Shown piece by piece: positions 24,250-37,900 of a stretch of 64,000 nucleotides of DNA. This DNA is from Coriaria nepalensis (taxonomy: Eukaryota > Streptophyta > Magnoliopsida > Cucurbitales > Coriariaceae). The notes under the pieces were generated by a model that saw nothing but the letters and a program-made list of their open reading frames with translations, was not told where the DNA came from and made no database searches. Location of the stretch: the NCBI GenBank assembly GCA_027186245.1, contig CP114481.1, positions 23,033,501-23,097,500 of the forward strand. The letters run 5' to 3'. Position 1 is the first letter of the stretch. Every line of letters starts with the position of its first letter. The position numbers were made by a program, and so were the translations under genes.

Positions 24250-27200
24250 AAACAATTTAATGATTAAAAAGACTGAGTGATATGCTTTTTAAAACTAAAA
24301 TAATGCATTGTTGTCTTCAGTAGATTAATTGAAAGTTATGTAAGAAAATAATGTTCGAAGGGCGAAAATAGAATTCGTTCGAATTAATTTAGAATGATTT
24401 AATGACTAGAAGAGACTCAGTGACATGACTTTCAGGCTAAACAAATGCATTGTTGCCTATAATAGATCAACTGCAAGTCATGAACGAAAGTCATGTTGAA
24501 AGGCCGAATTTCGTTCGAAGTGATTTAGAATGATTTACTGACTAAAAGAGACGCAAAAATATGACATTATGGCCAAAAAAATGAATAGTTGCCTTCAAAA
24601 GATCAATTGCAAGTTATTCATGAAAGTCGCGTTTTAAATACAAAAAGAGAATTGGTTCGAAGTGTCTTCAAACAATTTAATGATTGAAAAGACTGAGTGA
24701 TATGCTTTTTAATTGTAAAATAATGTACTGTTGTCTTCAGTAGATTCATTGCAGGTTATGTAAGAAAATAATGTTTGAAGGGCGAAAATAGAATTCGTTC
24801 GAATTAATTTAGAATGATTTAATGACTAGAAGAGACTCAGTGACATGACTTTAAGGCTAAACAAATGCATTGTTGCCTATAATAGATCAACTGCAAGTTA
24901 TGCACGAAAGTCTTGTTTAAAGGCCGAATTTCGTTCGAAGTGATTTAGAATGATTTACTGACTAAAAGAGATGCAAAAATATGTAATTAACGATAAAAAA
25001 TGCATAGGTGCCAGCAATCGATCAATCGCAACTTATACATGAAAGTCGCGTTTTAAATGCAAAAAGAGAATTGGTTCGAAGTGCCTTCAAACGATTTAAT
25101 GATTGAAAAGACTGAGTGATATGCTTTTTAATGCTAAAATAATGCATTGTCGTCTTAAGTAGATTAATTGCAAGTTATGTAAGAAAATAATGTTTGAGGG
25201 GCGAAAATAGAATTCGTTCGAATTAATTTAGAATGATTTAATGACTGGAAGAGACTCAGTGACATGACTTTAAGGCTAAACAAATGCATTGTTGCCAATA
25301 ATAGATCAACTGCAAGTTATGCACGAAAGTCATGTTTAAAGGCCGAATTTCGTTCGAAGTGATTTAGAATGATTTACTGACTAAAAGAGACGCAAAAATA
25401 TGACATTAAGGCTAACAAAATGAATACTTGACTTCAGTAGATCAATTGCAAGTTATGCATGAAAGTCGCGTTTTAAATGCAAAAAGAGAATTTGTTCGAA
25501 GTGCCTTCAAACAATTTAATGATTGAAAAGACTGAGTGATATGCTTTTTAATGCTAAAATAATGCATTGTTTTCTTCAGTACATTAATTGAAAGTTATGT
25601 AAGAAAATAATGTTTGAAGGGCGATAATAGAATTCGTTCGAATTAATTTAGAATGATTTAATGACTAGAAGAGACTCAGTGACATGACTTTCAAGCTAAA
25701 CAAATGCATTGTTGCCTATAATAGATCAACTGCAAGTCATGAACGAAAGTCATGTTTAAAGGCCGAATTTCGTTCGAAGTGATTTAGAATGATTTACTGA
25801 CTAAAAGAGACGCAAAAATATGACATTATGGCCAAAAAAATGAATAGTTGCCTTCAAAAGATCAATTGCAAGTTATGCATCAAAGTCGCGTTTTAAATAC
25901 AAAAAGAGAATTGGTTCGAAGTGTCTTCAAACAATTTAATGATTAAAAAGACTGAGTGATATGCTTTTTAATGCTAAAATAATGCATTGTTGTCTTCAGT
26001 AGATTAATTGAAAGTTATGTAAGAAAATAATGTTCGAAGGGCGAAAATAGAATTCGTTCGAATTAATTTAGAATGATTTAATGACTAGAAGAGACTCAGT
26101 GACATGCATTTCAGGCTAAACAAATGCATTGTTGCCTATAATAGATCAACTGCAAGTCATGAACGAAAGTCATGTTTAAAGGCCGAATTTCGTTCGAAGT
26201 GATTTTGAATGATTTACTGACTAAAAGAGACGCAAAAATATGACATTATGGCCAAAAAAATGAATAGTTGCCTTCAAAAGATCAATTGCAAGTTATGCAT
26301 GAAAGTCGCGTTTTAAATACAAAAAGAGAATTGGTTCGAAGTGTCTTCAAACAATTTAATGATTGAAAAGACTGAGTGATATGCTTTTTAATGCTAAAAG
26401 AATGCATTGTTGTCTTCAGTAGATTAATTGAAAGTTATGTAAGAAAATAATGTTCGAAGGGCGAAAATAGAATTCGTTCGAATTAATTTAGAATGATTTA
26501 ATGACTAGAAGAGACTCAGTGACATGACTTTAAGGCTAAACAAATGCATTGTTGCCTATAATAGATCAACTGCAAGTTATGCACGAAAGTCTTGTTTAAA
26601 GGCCGAATTTCGTTCGAAGTGATTTAGAATGATTTACTGACTAAAAGAGATGCAAAAATATGTAATTAACGATAAAAAATGCATAGGTGCCAGCAATCGA
26701 TCAATCGCAACTTATACATGAAAGTCGCGTTTTAAATGCAAAAAGAGAATTGGTTCGAAGTGCCTTCAAACGATTTAATGATTGAAAAGACTGAGTGATA
26801 TGCTTTTTAATGCTAAAATAATGCATTGTTGTCTTAAGTAGATTAATTGCAAGTTATGTAAGAAAATAATGTTTGAGGGGCGAAAATATAATTCGTTCGA
26901 ATTAATTTAGAATGATTTAATGACTAGAAGAGACTCAGTGACATGACTTTCAGGCTAAACAAATGCATTGTTGCCAATAATAGATCAACTGCAAGTTATG
27001 CATGAAAGTCATGTTTAAAGGCCGAATTTCGTTCGAAGTGATTTAGAATGATTTACTGACTAAAAGAGACGCAAAAATATGACATTAAGGCTAAAAAAAT
27101 GAATACTTGACTTCAATAGATCAATTCCAAGTTATGCATGAAAGTCGCGTTTTAAATGCAAAAAGAGAATTTGTTCGAAGTGCCTTCAAACAATTTAATG

Positions 27201-27607
27201 ATTGAAAAGACTGAGTGATATGCTTTTTAATGCTAAGATAATGCATTGTTTTCTTCAGTAGATTAATTGAAAGTTATGTAAGAAAATAATGTTTGAAGGG
27301 CGATAATAGAATTCGTTCGAATTAATTTAGAATGATTTAATGACTAGAAGAGACTCAGTGACATGACTTTCAAGCTAAACAAATGCATTGTTGCCTATAA
27401 TAGATCAACTGCAAGTCATGAACGAAAGTCATGTTTAAAGGCCGAATTTCGTTCGAAGTGATTTAGAATGATTTACTGACTAAAAGAGACGCAAAAATAT
27501 GACATTATGGCCAAAAAAATGAATAGTTGCCTTCAAAAGATCAATTGCAAGTTATGCATGAAAGTCGCGTTTTAAATACAAAAAGAGAATTGGTTCGAAG
27601 TGTCTTC
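24250..27607 (+). repeat. 1,679-bp higher-order repeat, two copies
   Basis: Four trimers form a 1,679-bp period, about 24,250-25,928 and 25,929-27,607. The key marker is the B variant ATGTAATTAACGATAAAA at 24,981 and 26,660; others are GACATTATGGCCAAAAAAAT, ATGAATACTTGACTTCA and GAAGGGCGATAATAG at the same offset. One C differs as a block: TAATTGTAAAATAATGTACTG near 24,710 against TAATGCTAAAAGAATGCATTG near 26,390, which looks like replacement of a whole subunit rather than point mutation. Confidence 0.84.
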
Positions 27608-30600
27608 AAACAATTTAATGATTGAAAAGACTGTGTGATATGCTTTTTAATTGTAAAATAATGTACTGTTGTCTTCAGTAGATTCATTGCAGGTTATGTA
27701 AGAAAATAATGTTTGAAGGGCGAAAATAGAATTCGTTCGAATTAATTTAGAATGATTTAATGACTAGAAGAGACTCAGTGACATGACTTTAAGGCTAAAC
27801 AAATGCATTGTTGCCTATAATAGATCAACTGCAAGTTATGCACGAAAGTCTTGTTTAAAGGCCGAATTTCGTTCGAAGTGATTTAGAATGATTTACTGAC
27901 TAAAAGAGATGCAAAAATATGTAATTAACGATAAAAAATGCATAGGTGCCAGCAATCGATCAATCGCAACTTATACATGAAAGTCGCGTTTTAAATGCAA
28001 AAAGAGAATTTGTTTGAAGTGCCTTCAAACGATTTAATGATTGAAAAGACTGAGTGATATGCTTTTTAATGCTAAAATAATGCATTGTTGTCTTAAGTAG
28101 ATTAATTGCCAGTTATGTAAGAAAATAATGTTTGAGGGGCGAAAATAGAATTCGTTCGAATTAATTTAGAATGATTTAATGACTAGAAGAGACTCAGTGA
28201 CATGACTTTAAGGCTAAACAAATGCATTGTTGCCAATAATAGATCAACTGCAAGTTATGCACGAAAGTCATGTTTAAAGGCCGAATTTCGTTCGAAGTGA
28301 TTTAGAATGATTTACTGACTAAAAGAGACCGAAAAATATGACATTAAGGCTAAAAAAATGAATAGTTGACTTTAATAGATCAATTGCAAGTTATGCATGA
28401 AAGTCGCGTTTTAAATGCAAAAAGAGAATTTGTTCGAAGTGCCTTCAAACAATTTAATGATTGAAAAGACTGAGTGATATGCTTTTTAATGCTAAAATAA
28501 TGCATTGTTTTCTTCAGTAGATTAGTTGAAAGTTATGTAAGAAAATAATGTTTGAAGGGCGATAATAGAATTCGTTCGAATTAATTTAGATTGATTTAAT
28601 GACTGGAAGAGACTCAGTGACATGACTTTCAAGCTAAACAAATGCATTGTTGCCTATAATAGATCAACTGCAAGTCATGAACGAAAGTCATGTTTAAAGG
28701 CCGAATTTCGTTCGAAGTGATTTAGAATGATTTACTGACTAAAAGAGACCGAAAAATATGACATTAAGGCTAAAAAAATGAATAGTTGACTTTAATAGAT
28801 CAATTGCAAGTTATGCATGAAAGTCGCGTTTTAAATGCAAAAAGAGAATTTGTTCGAAGTGCCTTCAAACAATTTAATGATTAAAAAGACTGAGTGATAT
28901 GCTTTTTAATGCTAAAATAATGCATTGTTGTCTTCAGTAGATTAATTGAAAGTTATGTAAGAAAATAATGTTCAAAGGGCGAAAATAGAATTCGTTCGAA
29001 TTAATTTAGAATGATTTAATGACTAGAAGAGACTCAGTGACATGACTTTCAGGCTAAACAAATGCATTGTTGCCTATAATAGATCAACTGCAAGTCATGA
29101 ACGAAAGTCATGTTTAAAGGCCGAATTTCGTTCGAAGTGATTTAGAATGATTTACTGACTAAAAGAGACGGAAAAATATGACATTAAGGCTAAAAAAATG
29201 AATAGTTGACTTCAATAGATCAATTGCAAGTTATGCATGAAAGTCGCGTTTTAAATGCAAAAAGAGAATTTGTTCGAAGTGCCTTCAAACAATTTAATGA
29301 TTGAAAAGACTGAGTGATATGCTTTTTAATGCTAAAATAATGCATTGTTTTCTTCAGTAGATTAATTGAAAGTTATGTAAGAAAATACTGTTTGAAGGGC
29401 GATAATAGAATTCGTTCGAATTAATTTAGAATGATTTAATGACTAGAAGAGACTCAGTGACATGACTTTCAAGCTAAACAAATGCATTGTTGCCTATAAT
29501 AGATCAACTGCAAGTCATGAACGAAAGTCATGTTTAAAGGCCGAATTTCGTTCGAAGTGATTTAGAATGATTTACTGACTAAAAGAGACGCAAAAATATG
29601 ACATTATGGCCAAAAAAATGAATAGTTGCCTTCAAAAGATCAATTGCAAGTTATGCATGAAAGTCGCGTTTTAAATACAAAAAGAGAATTGGTTCGAAGT
29701 GTCTTCAAACAATTTAATAATTGAAAAGACTGAGTGATATGCTTTTTAATTGTAAAATAATGTACTGTTGTCTTCAGTAGATTCATTGCAGGTTATGTAA
29801 GAAAATAATGTTTGAAGGGCGAAAATAGAATTCGTTCGAATTAATTTAGAATGATTTAGTGACTAGAAGAGACTCAGTGACATGACTTTAAGGCTAAACA
29901 AATGCATTGTTGCCTATAATAGATCAACTGCAAGTTATGCACGAAAGTCTTATTTAAAGGCTGAATTTCGTTCGAAGTGATTTAGAATGATTTACTGACT
30001 AAAAGATATGCAAAAACATGTAATTAACGATAAAAAATGCATAGGTGCCAGCCATCGATCAATCGTAACTTATACATGAAAGTCGCGTTTTAAATGCAAA
30101 AAGAGAATTGGTTCGAAGTGCCTCCAAACAATTTAATGATTGAAAAGACTGAGTGATAGGCTTTTTAATGCTAAAATAATGCATTGTTGTCTTCAGTAGA
30201 TTAATTGCAAGTTATGTAAGAAAATAATGTTTGAAGGGCGAAAATAGAATTCGTTCGAATTAATTTAGAATGATTTAATGACTAGAAGAGACTCAATGAC
30301 ATGACTTTCAGGCTAAACAAATGCATTGTTGCCTATAATAGATCAACTGCAAGTCATGAACGAAAGTCATGTTTAAAGGCCGAATTTCGTTCGAAGTGAT
30401 TTAGAATGATTTACTGACTAAAAGAGACGCAAAAATATGACATTATGGCCAAAAAAATGAATAGTTGCCTTCAAAAGATCAATTGCAAGTTATGCATGAA
30501 AGTCGCGTTTTAAATACAAAAAGAGAATTGGTTCGAAGTGTCTTCAAACAATTTAATGATTAAAAAGACTGAGTGATATGCTTTTTAATGCTAAAATAAT

Positions 30601-33600
30601 GCATTGTTGTCTTCAGTAGATTAATTGAAAGTTATGTAAGAAAATAATGTTCGAAGGGCGAAAATAGAATTCGTTCGAATTAATTTAGAATGATTTAATG
30701 ACTAGAAGAGACTCAGTGACATGACTTTAAGGCTAAACAAATGCATTGTTGCCTATAATAGATCAACTGCAAGTCATGAACGAAAGTCATGTTTAAAGGC
30801 CGAATTTCGTTCGAAGTGATTTAGAATGATTTACTGACTAAAAGAGACGCAAAAATATGACATTATGGCCAAAAAAATGAATAGTTGCCTTCAAAAGATC
30901 AATTGCAGGTTATGCATGAAAGTCGCGTTTTAAATACAAAAAGAGAATTGGTTCGAAGTGTCTTCAAACAATTTAATGATTAAAAAGACTGAGTGATATG
31001 CTTTTTAATGCTAAAATAATGCATTGTTGTCTTCAGTAGATTAATTGAAAGTTATGTAAGAAAATGATGTTCGAAGGGCGAAAATAGAATTCGTTCGAAT
31101 TAATTTAGAATGATTTAATGACTAGAAGAGACTCAGTGACATGACTTTCAGGCTAAACAAATGCATTGTTGCCTATAATAGATCAACTGCAAGTCATGAA
31201 CGAAAGTCATGTTTAAAGGCCGAATTTCGTTTGAAGTGATTTAGAATGATTTACTGACTAAAAGAGACGCAAAAATATGACATTATGGCCAAAAAAATGA
31301 ATAGTTGCCTTCAAAAGATCAATTGCAAGTTATGCATGAAAGTCGCGTTTTAAATACAAAAAGAGAATTGGTTCGAAGTGTCTTCAAATAATTTAATTAT
31401 TGAAAAGACTGAGTGATATGCTTTTTAATTGTAAAATAATGTACTGTTGTCTTCAGTAGATTCATTGCAGGTTATGTAAGAAAATAATGTTTGAAGGGCG
31501 AAAATAGAATTCATTCGAATTAATTTAAAATGATTTAATGACTAGAAGAGACTCAGTGAGATGACTTTAAGGCTAAACAAGTGCATCGTTGCCTATAATA
31601 GATCAACTGCAAGTTATGCACGAAAGTCATGTTTAAAGGCCGAATTTCGTTCGAAGTGATTTAGAATGATTTACTGACTAAAAGAGACGCAAAAATATGA
31701 CATTATGGCTAAAAAAATGAATAGTTGCCGTCAATAGATCAATTGCAAGTTATGCATGAAAGTCGCGTTTTAAATGCAAAAAGACAATTGGTTCGAAGTG
31801 CCTTTAAACAATTTAATGATTGAAAAGACTGAGTGATATGCTTTTTAATGCTAAAATAACGCATTGTTGTCTTCAGTAGATTAATTGAAAGTTATGTAAG
31901 AAAATAATGTTTGAAGGGCGAAAATAGAATTCGTTCGAATTAATTTAGAATGATTTAATGACTAGAACAGACTCAGTGACATGACTTTCAAGCTAAACAA
32001 ATGCATTGTTGCCTATAATAGATCAACTGCAACTCATGAACGAAAGTCATGTTTAAAGGCCGAATTTCGTTCGAAGTGATTTAGAATGATTTACTGACTA
32101 AAAGAGAGGCAAAAATATGACATTAAGGCTAAAAAAATGAATAGTTGACTTCAATAGATCAATTGCAAGTTATGCATGAAAGTCGCGTTTTAAATGCAAA
32201 AAGAGAATTTGTTCGAAGTGCCTTCAAACAATTTAATGATTAAAAAGACTGAGTGATATGCTTTTTAATGCTAAAATAATGCATTGTTGTCTTCAGTAGA
32301 TTAATTGAAAGTTATGTAAGAAAATAATGTTCGAAGGGCGAAAATAGAATTCGTTCGAATTAATTTAGAATGATTTAATGACTAGAAGAGACTCAGTGAC
32401 ATGACTTTCAGGCTAAACAAATGCATTGTTGCCTATAATAGATCAACTGCAAGTCATGAACGAAAGTCATGTTTAAAGGCCGAATTTCGTTCGAAGTGAT
32501 TTAGAATGATTTACTGACTAAAAGAGACGCAAAAATATGACTTTAAGGCTAAAAAATGCATAGTTGCCATCAATAGATCAATTGCAAGTTATGCATTAAA
32601 GTCGCGTTTTAAATGCAAAAAGAGAATTGGTTCGAAGTCCCTTCAAACAATATAATGATTGAAAAGACTGAGAGATATGCTTTTTAATGCTAAAATAATG
32701 CATTGTTGTCTTCAGTAGATTAATTGAAAGTTATGTATGAAAATAATGTTCGAAGGGCGAAAATAGAATTCGTTCGAATTAATTTAGAATGATTTAATGA
32801 CTAGAAGAGACTCAGTGACATGACTTTAAGGCTAAACAAATGCATTGTTGCCTATAATAGATCAACTGCAAGTTATGCACGAAAGTCTTGTTTAAAGGCC
32901 GAATTTCGTTCGAAGTGATTTAGAATGATTTACTGACTAAAAGAGACACAAAAATATGTAATTAACGATAAAAAATGCATAGGTGCCAGCAATCGATCAA
33001 TCGCAACTTATACATGAAAGTCGCGTTTTAAATGCAAAAAAAGAATTGGTACGAAGTGCCTTCAAACAATTTAATGATTAAAAAGACTGAGTGATATGCT
33101 TTTTAATGCTAAAATAATGCATTGTTGTCTTCAGTAGATTAATTGAAAGTTATGTAAGAAAATAATGTTCGAAGGGCGAAAATAGAATTCGTTCGAATTA
33201 ATTTAGAATGATTTAATGACTAGAAGAGACTCAGTGACATGACTTTCAGGCTAAACAAATGCATTGTTGCCTATAATAGATCAACTGCAAGTCATGGACG
33301 AAAGTCATGTTTAAAGGCCGAATTTCGTTTGAAGTGATTTAGAATGATTTACTGACTAAAAGAGACGCAAAAATATGACATTATGGCCAAAAAAATGAAT
33401 AGTTGCCTTCAAAAGATCAATTGCAAGTTATGCATGAAAGTCGCGTTTTAAATACAAAAAGAGAATTGGTTCGAAGTGTCTTCAAATAATTTAATGATTG
33501 AAAAGACTGAGTGATATGCTTTTTAATTGTAAAATAATGTACTGTTGTCTTCAGTAGATTCATTGCAGGTTATGTAAGAAAATAATGTTTGAAGGGCGAA

Positions 33601-34984
33601 AATAGAATTCATTCGAATTAATTTAGAATGATTTAATGACTAGAAGAGACTCAGTGACATGACTTTAAGGCTAAACAAGTGCATTGTTGCCTATAATAGA
33701 TCAACTGCAAGTTATGCACGAACGTCTTGTTTAAAGGTCGAATTTCGTTCGAAGTGATTTTGAATGATTAATTGACTAAAAGGGACGCAAAAATATGACT
33801 TTAAGGATAAAAAATGCAACGGTGCCAGCAATAGATCAATTGCAACTTATACATGAAACTCGCGTTTTAAATGCAAAAAGAGAATTGGTTCGAAGTGCCT
33901 TCCAACAATTTAATAATGAAAAAAATGAGTGATATGCTTTTTAATGCTAAAATAATGCATTGTTGTCTTCAGTAGATTGATTGCAAGTTATGTAAGAAAA
34001 TAATGTTTGAATGGCGAAAATAGAATTCGTTCCAATTAATTTAGAATGATTTAATGATTAGAAGAGACTCAGTAACATGACTTTAAGGCAAAACAAAAGC
34101 ATTGTTGCATATAATAGATCAGCTACAAGTTATGCACGAAAGTCTTGTTTAAAGGCCGAATTTCGTTCGAAGTGATTTAGAATGATTTACAGAGTAAAAG
34201 AGACGCAAAAATATGACTTTAAGGCTAAAAAATGCATAGTTGCCATCAATAGATCAATTGCTAGTTATGTATGAAAGTCGCGTTTTAAATGCAAAAAAAG
34301 AATTGGCACGAAGTGCCTTCAAACAATTTAATAATTGAAAAGACTGAGTGATATGCTTTTTAATGCTAAAATAATGCATCGTTTTCTTTAGTAGATTAAT
34401 AGCAAGTTATGTAAGAAAATAATGTTTGAAGGGCGAAAAGAGAATTCGTTCGAATTAATTTAGAATGATTTAATGACTAGATGAGACTCAGTGACATGAC
34501 TTTAAGGCTAAACAAATGCATTGTTGCCTATAATAGATCAACTGCAAGTTATGCACGAAAGTCATGTTTAAAGGCCGAATTTCGTTCGAAGTGATTTAGA
34601 ATGATTTACTGACTAAAAGAGACGCAAAAATATGACATTAAGGCTAAAAAAATGAATAGTTGCCGTCAATAGATCAATTGCAAGTTATGCATGAAAGTCA
34701 CGTTTTAAATGCAAAAAGAGAATTGGTTCGAAGTGCCTTCAAACAATTTAATGATTGAAAAGACTGAGTGATATGCTTTTTAATGCTAAAATAATGCATT
34801 GTTGTCTTCAGTAGATTAATTGAAAGTTATGTAAGAAAATAATGTTTGAAGGGCGAAAATAGAATTCGTTCGAATTAATTTAGAATGATTTAATGACTAG
34901 AAGAGACTCAGTGACATGACTTTCAAGCTAAACAAATGCATTGTTGCCTATAATAGATCAACTGCAAGTCATGAACGAAAGTCA
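27608..34984 (+). repeat. Subfamily II mosaic, about 17.5 trimers
   Basis: Shared variants occur at multiples of 420 bp. ATGTAATTAACGATAAAA occurs at 27,919, 30,018 (as CATGTAATT) and 32,956. B subunits with GAGACCGAAAAATATGAC stand at about 28,325 and 28,745, followed by GAGACGGAAAAATATGAC at 29,165. GACATTATGGCCAAAAAAAT marks three consecutive trimers near 30,438, 30,858 and 31,278. A shortened C (TTTAATAATGAAAAAAATGAG) occurs near 33,908. No interruption by other sequence. Confidence 0.8.
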
Positions 34985-37900
34985 TGTTTAAAGGTCGAAT
35001 TTCGTTCGAAGTGATTTAGAATGATTTACTGACGAAAAGAGATGCAAAAATAAGACTTTAAGGCTAAAAAAATGAATAGTTGCCTTCAATAGATCAATTG
35101 CAAGTTATGCATGAAAGTCGCGTTTTAAATGTAAAAGGAGAATAGGTTCGACGTGCCTTCAAACAATTTAATGATTGAAAAGACTGAGTGATATGCTTTT
35201 TAATTGTAAAATAATGTACTGTTGTCTTCAGTAGATTGATTGCAGGTTATGTAAGAAAATACTGTTTGAAGGGCGAAAATAGAATTCGTTCGAATTAATT
35301 TAGAATGATTTAATGACTAGAAGAGACTCAGTGACATGACTTTATGGCTAAACAAGTGCATTGTTGCCTATAATAGATCAGCTGCAAGTTATGCATGAAT
35401 GTCTTGTTTAAAGGTCGAATTTCGTTCGAAGTGATTTAGAATGATTTATTGACTAAGAGAGATGCAAAAATATGACTTTAAGGATAAAAAATGCATAGGT
35501 GCCAGCAATAGATCAATTGCAACTTATACATGAAAGTCGCGTTTTAAATGCAAAAAGAGAATTGGTTCGAAGTGCCTTCAAACAATTTAATAGTGAAAAA
35601 AATGAGTGATATGCTTTTTATTGCTAAAATAATGCATTGTTGTCTTCAGTAGATTGATTGCAAGTTATGGAAGAAAATAATGTTTGAAGGGCGAGAATAG
35701 AATTCATTCGAATTAATTTAGAATGATTTAATGACTAGAAGAGACTCAGTGACATGACTTTAAGGCTAAACAAATGCATTGTTGTCTATAATAGATCAAC
35801 TGCAAGTTATGCACGAAAGTCATGTTTAAAGGCCGAATTTCGTTCGAAGTGATTTAGAATGATTTACTGACTAAAAGAGATGCAAAAATATGACTTTAAG
35901 GCTAAAAAATGCATAGTTGCCATCAATTGATCAATTGCAAGTTAAGCATTAAAGTCACGTTTTAAATGCAAAAAGAGAATTGGTTCGAAGTGCCTTCAAA
36001 CAATTTAATGATTGAAAAGACTGAGTGATATGCTTTTTAATGGTAAAATAATGTATTGTTGCCTTCAGTAGATTAATTGCAGGTTATGGAAGAAAATAAT
36101 GTTTGTAGGGCGAAAATAGAATTCGTTCGAATTAATTTAGAATGATTTAATGACTAGAAGAGACTCAGTGACATGACTTTAAGGCTAAACAAATGCATTG
36201 TTGCCTATAATAGATCAACTGCAAGTTATGCACCAAAGTCTTGTTTAAAGGCCGAATTTCGTTCGAAGTGATTTAGAATGATTTACTGACTAAAAGAGAC
36301 GCAAAAATATGTAATTAACAAACAAAAATGCATAGGTGCCAGCAATCGATTAATCGCAACTTATGCATGAAAGTCGCGTTTTAAATGCAAAAAGAGAATT
36401 GGTTCGAAGTGCCTTCAAACAATTTAATGATTGAAAAGACTGAGTGATATGCTTTTTAATGCTAAAATAATGCATTGTTGTCTTCAGTAGATTAATTGAA
36501 AGTTATGTAAGAAAATAATGTTTGAAGGGCGAAAATAGAATTCGTTCGAATTAATTTAGAATGATATAATGATTAGAAGAGACTCAGAGACATGACTTTC
36601 AAGCAAAACAAATGCATTACTGCCTATAATAGATCAACTGCAAGTCATGAACGAAAGTCATGTTTAAAGGCCAAATTTCGTTCGAAGTGATTTAGAATGA
36701 TTTACTGACTAAAAGAGACCCAAAAATATGACTTTAAGGCTAAAAAATGCATACTTGCCATCAATAGATCAATTGCTAGTTATGCATGAAAGTCGCGTTT
36801 TAAATGCAAAAAAAGAATTGGTACGAAGTGCCTTCAAACAATTTAATAATTGAAAAGACTGAGTGATATGCTTTTTAATGCAAAAATAATGCATTGTTGT
36901 CTTCAATAGATTGATTGAAAGTTATGTAAGAAAATAATGTTTGAAGAGCGAAAATAGAATTCGTTCGAATTAATTTAGAATGATTTAATGACTAGAAGAG
37001 ACACAGTGACATGACTTTAAGGCTAAACAAATGCATTGTTGCCTATAATAGATCAACTGCAAGTTATGCACGAAAGTCTTGTTTAAAGGCCGAATTTCGT
37101 TCGAAGTGATTTAGAATGATTTACTGACTAAAAGAGACGCAAAAATATGTAATTAACAATAAAAAATGCATAGGTGCCAGCAATCGATCAATCGCAACTT
37201 ATGCATGAAAGTCGCGTTTTAAATGCAAAAAGAGAATTGGTTCGAAGTGCCTTCAAACAATTTAATGATTGAAAAGACTGAGTGATATGCTTTTTAATGC
37301 TAAAATAATGCATTGTTGTCTTCAGTAGATTAATTGAAAGTTATGTAAGAAAATAATGTTTGAAGGGCGAAAATAGAATTCGTTCGAATTAACTTAGAAT
37401 GATTTAATGACTAGAAGAGACTCAGTGACATGACTTTCAAGTAAAAAAATGCATTGTTGCCTATAATAGATCAACTGCAAGTCATGAACGAAAGTCATGT
37501 TCAAAGGCCGAATTTCGTTCGAAGTGATTTAGAATGATTTACTGACTAAAAGAGACGGAAAAATATGACATTAAGGATAGAAAACTGAATAGTTGACTTC
37601 AATAGATCAATTGTAAGTTATGCATGAAAGTCGCGTTTTAAATGCAAAAAGAGAATTTGTTCGAAGTGCCTTCAAACAATTTAATGATTAAAAAGACTGA
37701 GTGATATGCTTTTTAATGCTAAAATAATGCATTGTTGTCTTCAGTAGATTAATTGAAAGTTATGTAAGAAAATAATGTTCGAAGGGCGAAAATAGAATTC
37801 GTTCGAATTAATTTAGAATGATTTAATGACTAGAAGAGACTCAGTGACATGACTTTCAGGCTAAACAAATGCATTGTTGCCTATAATAGATCAACTGCAA

